Assembly: GCA_021158865.1 (NCBI GenBank)
Contig: JAGGSX010000043.1
Span: 1-6,651, forward strand
Reading direction: 5' to 3'
DNA length: 6,651 bases
Origin: Thermoplasmata archaeon
GTDB lineage: Archaea; Thermoplasmatota; E2; UBA202; JdFR-43
Shown piece by piece: positions 4,401-6,651 of the stretch (positions within the stretch are counted from its first letter, which is position 1; each line of letters opens with the position of its first letter). Position numbers and translations under genes: made by a program. Below the pieces are notes generated by a model, which was not told where the DNA came from, searched no databases, and was given only the letters and a program-made list of their open reading frames with translations.

Positions 4401-6651
4401 CATATATGGAATCAGTTTACTGGATGGAGTGCTTGGCAGACTGGCACATGGGGAAGTGATGTGGCATTTAATTTCACCAAAACGTGCAAACATTATGTTG
4501 AATATTATGCAGAGGATGCTTTAGGAAATACTGAGGCAACGAAAAATGTTACTCTATATGTTGATGAAGTTCCTCCAACATCCAGTCTTTCCATAGTAGA
4601 GGGACCACATTCTGGAGATTATGTGAATAAAAATACAACATTCAAGATAGAGGCAAGTGATCCTGATCCATGCGGAACAGGAAGCGCAGCAGGAGGCGTA
4701 AAAATATATTACAGAGTATGGAATGAATATGACGGATGGATCGAATACAACTGGAGCACACCTGCTCCATCTCCTGTAGAATTCAATTTTACCAAGAATT
4801 GCACTCACTATGTGGAATGGTATGCTGTTGATGACCTGGGTAATGTTGAAGCATTACACAATGAAACATTTTATTGTGACGATGTTGCTCCATCAACAAC
4901 TATCGAGATAGGCAATCCAAAATATGGCAATTTTGTTACAAGCCATACTCCAATATGGTTAAATGCAACCGATTCAGGATGTAATAATGGTTCAGGAGTA
5001 AAAGAATTGCATTATGTTATAACATGGAATGGAACATCGACAGAATATATAATACATGATAATGATTGGCCATACGATATAGATAATACAACTGGCAATA
5101 TCTCCACCATTGTTTATTTCAATGAGGAATGCAACCACACGCTTGAATGGTGGAGCATTGATTATGTTGATAATATTGAGGAGCATCATTCTATTTACTT
5201 CCTTGTTGATAACACCCCACCTGATGTAAGCGTTGTATTTGGAAATCCAGTGGTCATAAGAGGAAATGCAACATTTATTAACAATAGCACTCCAATATGG
5301 TTGAACGCAACAGATAACGGAACAGGAGAATGTATAGTTGGCGGGGCTTATATATCGTATTCTGTTATAGGTGACCCGGAACATGGGGGTTCGGGTGAAA
5401 ATAGTACAGAGATATATGCATATAATGAGTGCAGCCATAATCTCTCCTATATGGTGCGGGATGAGCTTGGAAATTATCGGATAGGATGGGTGAATTTCTT
5501 TGTTGACAATAGCCCGCCGAGAGGAAATGTAAGTGTGGGAGAGCCAAGTTATGTAAATGAATCAGAAGCCACGTTTATAACAAAGGATACGCCAATATAT
5601 ATAAATGCAACAGATGAACCATTCAAAGAAAAATTGTATGGAGTGCCTATGGTGTGGCCATTTGCTAAGATTTCAGGTACAAACTTACATTGGAATATCC
5701 ACAATTTCTTCTCATATAACCTAAATATCTCATGGCAGGTGGCAAATTCATCTTCTGCTTATGAATTAAATGCTCTTACTTGGGAAAATGTTGCATCCCT
5801 TAGTTGGACTATCCCAGTAAATCATTCTTTTGCCGCATTTAATACACATACTGTATCAGTATCTTTAGGTAGCAATCCTGCCATTCTCATTAGATACACT
5901 GTATGGTTCGATAACTCAAGTTATATCATAGCAAGATTTATAGGCGAAGCAATAATAAATCAAACATCGGGAGAAATAGAGCATGTTCTGGTCAATTTTG
6001 ATGCGCCTTACTATGATATAATTGACGCAAACAATTTCGAGATAGAGTTCTGGAATGCATCTGGTTATCCATTTTCTACAGATGATATACTTGACTGGTT
6101 CAATGGGTGGGGTTCACCGCCAATAATAAGGAATACATCTTATGGTGTAGAAATAACATGGATGGATAAGGAGAACCCGATACATGTTGGAGATGTAGTG
6201 CATTTTGGTGTCGAATTGAATCCTTTGCTTGACTACAATAGTTTCGACAATATATCTGCAAACTGGACAATGAATTGCAGTGTTGAAAGTTATAAGATAT
6301 ATTATCGTGTATGGAATGAAACTGGATTACATGATACCGGTTGGCTTGAAGGTGAATGGAATAATAGTGTTGAATTTACAATGGCGAGCCGTGGTTTCTA
6401 TGATAATTGTACACATTATGTTGAATATTACATTGTAGACGATCTGGGAAATAACTTCACAGAGCCAGTTACGATTGAGTTTAAAGATGATAATGTAGCA
6501 CCAAATATAAGCAAGCAATATGGAAAGCCATATTACATGAACAATACAGGAGCAGAGTATATAACGAGCAATACACCAATATACATAAATGCAAGTGATA
6601 ACAGAAGTGCTCCATGTGTAGTTGGCTCAGTCCATGTTAATGTATCGGTGT
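1443..6651 (+). CDS. Giant secreted surface protein: two beta-helices and OmpL47/Ig-like repeats (3' partial)
   Basis: One uninterrupted frame runs from ATG 1443 off the right edge: 1736 codons, no stop. Residues 1-32 are a signal peptide (basic KESGKVLKK, hydrophobic core, GNA cleavage site). Residues 42-53, DENNNGIFDAGE, match an EF-hand-type calcium loop. Residues 59-449 are a right-handed parallel beta-helix (NosD/periplasmic copper-binding type, repeated N-x-I and G-I turns) ending in NYWGDAAGP; residues 462-717 are a second. Residues 718-823 form a beta-sandwich-like linker. From residue 826 there are Ig/OmpL47-like repeats beginning near (P/A)P at residues 826, 945, 1044, 1150, 1259, 1358 and 1687, with motifs TPIWLNATD and C-x-H-x-V-E-Y-Y-x-x-D-x-L-G-N. 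I count about 87 N-X-S/T sequons, so heavy N-glycosylation is likely. The role is probably cell-surface adhesion, glycan binding or envelope structure. Beta-helices can also be polysaccharide lyases, but no catalytic set is identifiable. The C-terminal anchor is outside the window. Confidence 0.93.
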   Translation, partial: MKESGKVLKKGIVVAGVFGIIAFLVMAGSGNALPSHDPVWIDENNNGIFDAGEWNGTSIQDAINAASDGDTIYVEAGIYTESITINKSINLIGEPGAIIKCLATPNTVKIQESTHTFEYVVLIAGGTYSAINNTYYGSGTINVNISGFEINGSNAGTAGHYFAGIFIRNVVGNISNNYIHDMYGPSGNGSGEQTFGILAYGNSDLTVYGNTVKDFSRGGIVANGDAGTLPDPVITIKNNIVYGNGLEDATGWNAENGIQIGWGASGTVEGNEIHDCMVNSTGWASSGIIVTDTHDVIINDNTIINCDKPIGVEDATASWGSPYNVASIWDITITNNTLDKNIYGISIANNVTNVAILYNEITNTTYDAIDVWNYGYGDPSPTNVTIHYNNIYNNGWGLWTDSNQIDTVNATLNYWGDAAGPYNATLNPSGSGDGVEGNVDFSPWLGYPWPTSPMTYHTNDNIEDAINAASDGDTIKVNPGLYKENIVINKPLKIVGDPAIDANGSIGIKIEANNTFIENFTISNCSIGVLVHNASFMIQNVTMDNITVDNSIGAVGNGTIIDNVNKSWINNTRIYNASTFAIKLNSSTNITIENCNWSSNQNGLVIAYSHHNIIQNNEKCIDNGAYGVYLMVSRHNKLLNTDFISGGLYGIYLSNADYNSIENCNLKNNQRGILILGGSTENIIRNNTLSNSQWDINVISSPDNIFLNNTVASYPTTFDINSYYGNFTIDGVDTAPADPVGFHNLGNYLNISSTTSGAWMNVLIHYNESRIITSEDNVFICKYNGSWYKDGWNGSRLLNTTANIVGVNITSIDDPIFAPLEEDLTPPTTTKVIGEPNYNDGEHVTTHTPIWLNATDDMSGVNATYYRIWYNNTWHPANETDYYGGNANITNISGTCWYVYRNATVNFNPIYFTEECHHKLQFYSIDNHSNAEAITTQDHYVDDSPPNTQLNIGDPYHGNYVKLVTVMTLHATDGGSCAVGVTRIHYHIWNQFTGWSAWQTGTWGSDVAFNFTKTCKHYVEYYAEDALGNTEATKNVTLYVDEVPPTSSLSIVEGPHSGDYVNKNTTFKIEASDPDPCGTGSAAGGVKIYYRVWNEYDGWIEYNWSTPAPSPVEFNFTKNCTHYVEWYAVDDLGNVEALHNETFYCDDVAPSTTIEIGNPKYGNFVTSHTPIWLNATDSGCNNGSGVKELHYVITWNGTSTEYIIHDNDWPYDIDNTTGNISTIVYFNEECNHTLEWWSIDYVDNIEEHHSIYFLVDNTPPDVSVVFGNPVVIRGNATFINNSTPIWLNATDNGTGECIVGGAYISYSVIGDPEHGGSGENSTEIYAYNECSHNLSYMVRDELGNYRIGWVNFFVDNSPPRGNVSVGEPSYVNESEATFITKDTPIYINATDEPFKEKLYGVPMVWPFAKISGTNLHWNIHNFFSYNLNISWQVANSSSAYELNALTWENVASLSWTIPVNHSFAAFNTHTVSVSLGSNPAILIRYTVWFDNSSYIIARFIGEAIINQTSGEIEHVLVNFDAPYYDIIDANNFEIEFWNASGYPFSTDDILDWFNGWGSPPIIRNTSYGVEITWMDKENPIHVGDVVHFGVELNPLLDYNSFDNISANWTMNCSVESYKIYYRVWNETGLHDTGWLEGEWNNSVEFTMASRGFYDNCTHYVEYYIVDDLGNNFTEPVTIEFKDDNVAPNISKQYGKPYYMNNTGAEYITSNTPIYINASDNRSAPCVVGSVHVNVSV
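1617..1727 (+). repeat. Beta-helix entry module, copy 1 (residues 59-95)
   Basis: This 37-residue segment begins the first beta-helix. It shares 23 of 37 residues with copy 2 at 2826-2936, including the unbroken DAINAASDGDTI followed by V..G.Y.E.I.INK.....G.P. It is typical of the N-terminal turn of NosD-like helices. The spacing between copies is 403 residues. Confidence 0.85.
2826..2936 (+). repeat. Beta-helix entry module, copy 2 (residues 462-498)
   Basis: This is the second copy of the entry module, starting IEDAINAASDGDTI and opening the second beta-helix. The DNA is clearly related to copy 1 but has diverged at many third positions, pointing to an old internal duplication of a whole beta-helix unit rather than a recent one. 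Confidence 0.85.
3594..3911 (+). other. Linker domain between beta-helices and repeats (residues 718-823)
   Basis: This is a beta-rich stretch of about 105 residues with the core WMNVLIHYNE, then FICKYNGSWY and a closing NITSIDDPIFAPL. Similar strand patterns occur just before the C-terminal part of other archaeal surface proteins, but I cannot name the family with certainty. It separates the beta-helical half from the repeat array. Confidence 0.5.
3915..6651 (+). repeat. Tandem Ig/OmpL47-like repeats, seven units (last cut by window edge)
   Basis: Units begin near 3918, 4275, 4572, 4890, 5217, 5514 and 6501. Their lengths are about 119, 99, 106, 109, 99 and 329 residues, with the seventh incomplete. 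Each opens with a (P/A)P junction after a V-D-D/N strand, continues with a G-x-P-x-Y-like strand and TPI(W/Y)(L/I)NA(T/S)D or an equivalent, and most close with C-x-H/N and (E/Q)(Y/W/F) followed by D-x-L-G-N or a variant. Most units place one Cys after the ATD strand and one in the closing motif: C977/C1015, C1077/C1120, C1180/C1230, C1297/C1330 and C1612/C1656. Unit 1 uses C896/C916 instead. Such repeats usually act as stalks or ligand-binding modules outside the cell. Confidence 0.82.
5616..6266 (+). other. About 220-residue domain inserted inside repeat unit 6 (residues 1392-1608)
   Basis: Unit 6 is 329 residues where its neighbours have 99-119. The excess lies exactly between the INATD strand (ending at residue 1391) and the cysteine of MNCSVESYKIYYRVWNE (C1612), that is, in the loop where other units have only 4-12 residues. 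The insert has no Cys, while the host repeats have paired Cys. It is rich in aromatic residues and predicted strand, with DILDWFNGWGSPP and ENPIHVGDVVHFGVELNP near its end. I do not recognise the family. Confidence 0.7.

Noticed and set aside
4992..5438. 148-codon open frame on the - strand within the giant gene
   Set aside because: It is antisense to a convincing repeat-domain coding frame, has Cys/Ile/Tyr-rich low-complexity content, no ribosome binding site and no domain; it mirrors the codon bias of the + strand gene. The same applies to the other - strand frames between 1418 and 6518.
1..6651. CRISPR array, tRNA, rRNA, defence or toxin-antitoxin system
   Set aside because: No regularly spaced short direct repeats, cloverleaf-like segments or characteristic motifs were seen; the DNA repeats present are coding repeats of surface-protein domains.

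Overview
The window is AT-rich and looks archaeal. The support is a TATA-box promoter just ahead of a strong Shine-Dalgarno, a membrane protein ending in a RING-like zinc finger, and a giant secreted protein very dense in N-X-S/T glycosylation sequons. The combination of NosD-like beta-helices and tandem Ig-like repeats is typical of Euryarchaeota, and I lean towards Thermoplasmatota. That placement is inference; no rRNA or other phylogenetic marker is present.

Layout: (1) Bases 1-343 hold the 3' end of a + strand gene for a membrane protein. It has a CARDB-like extracellular tail, one transmembrane helix, and a cytoplasmic eight-ligand Cys/His zinc finger of RING/PHD type. (2) Bases 357-1372 are a complete but dead insertion sequence of about 1016 bp, with 12-bp perfect terminal inverted repeats. 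Its IS5-like DDE transposase, on the - strand, keeps all three catalytic residues but is broken by three separate frameshifts. A hairpin at 381-418 sits between the converging gene ends and may act as a bidirectional terminator. (3) Bases 1373-1442 are a compact promoter and leader: TATA box, then GGAGGA, then ATG. (4) From 1443 to the right edge runs one uninterrupted open reading frame of 1736 visible codons with no stop. It encodes a giant secreted cell-surface protein: signal peptide, EF-hand-like calcium loop, two right-handed beta-helix domains, a beta-sandwich linker, then at least seven Ig/OmpL47-like repeats. Six of these repeats are fully inside the window. Most carry a cysteine pair, and one has an extra domain of about 220 residues inserted in a loop.

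How they may work together: the two chromosomal genes lie on the same strand, separated only by the insertion sequence, and both point to the cell envelope. One is a membrane protein with an outside domain and an inside zinc finger; the other is a huge glycosylated surface protein. A functional link is not demonstrated. I see no CRISPR, tRNA, rRNA, restriction or toxin-antitoxin signature. The most unusual items are the archaeal transmembrane RING-like protein and the nested domain within the disulfide-type repeat array.
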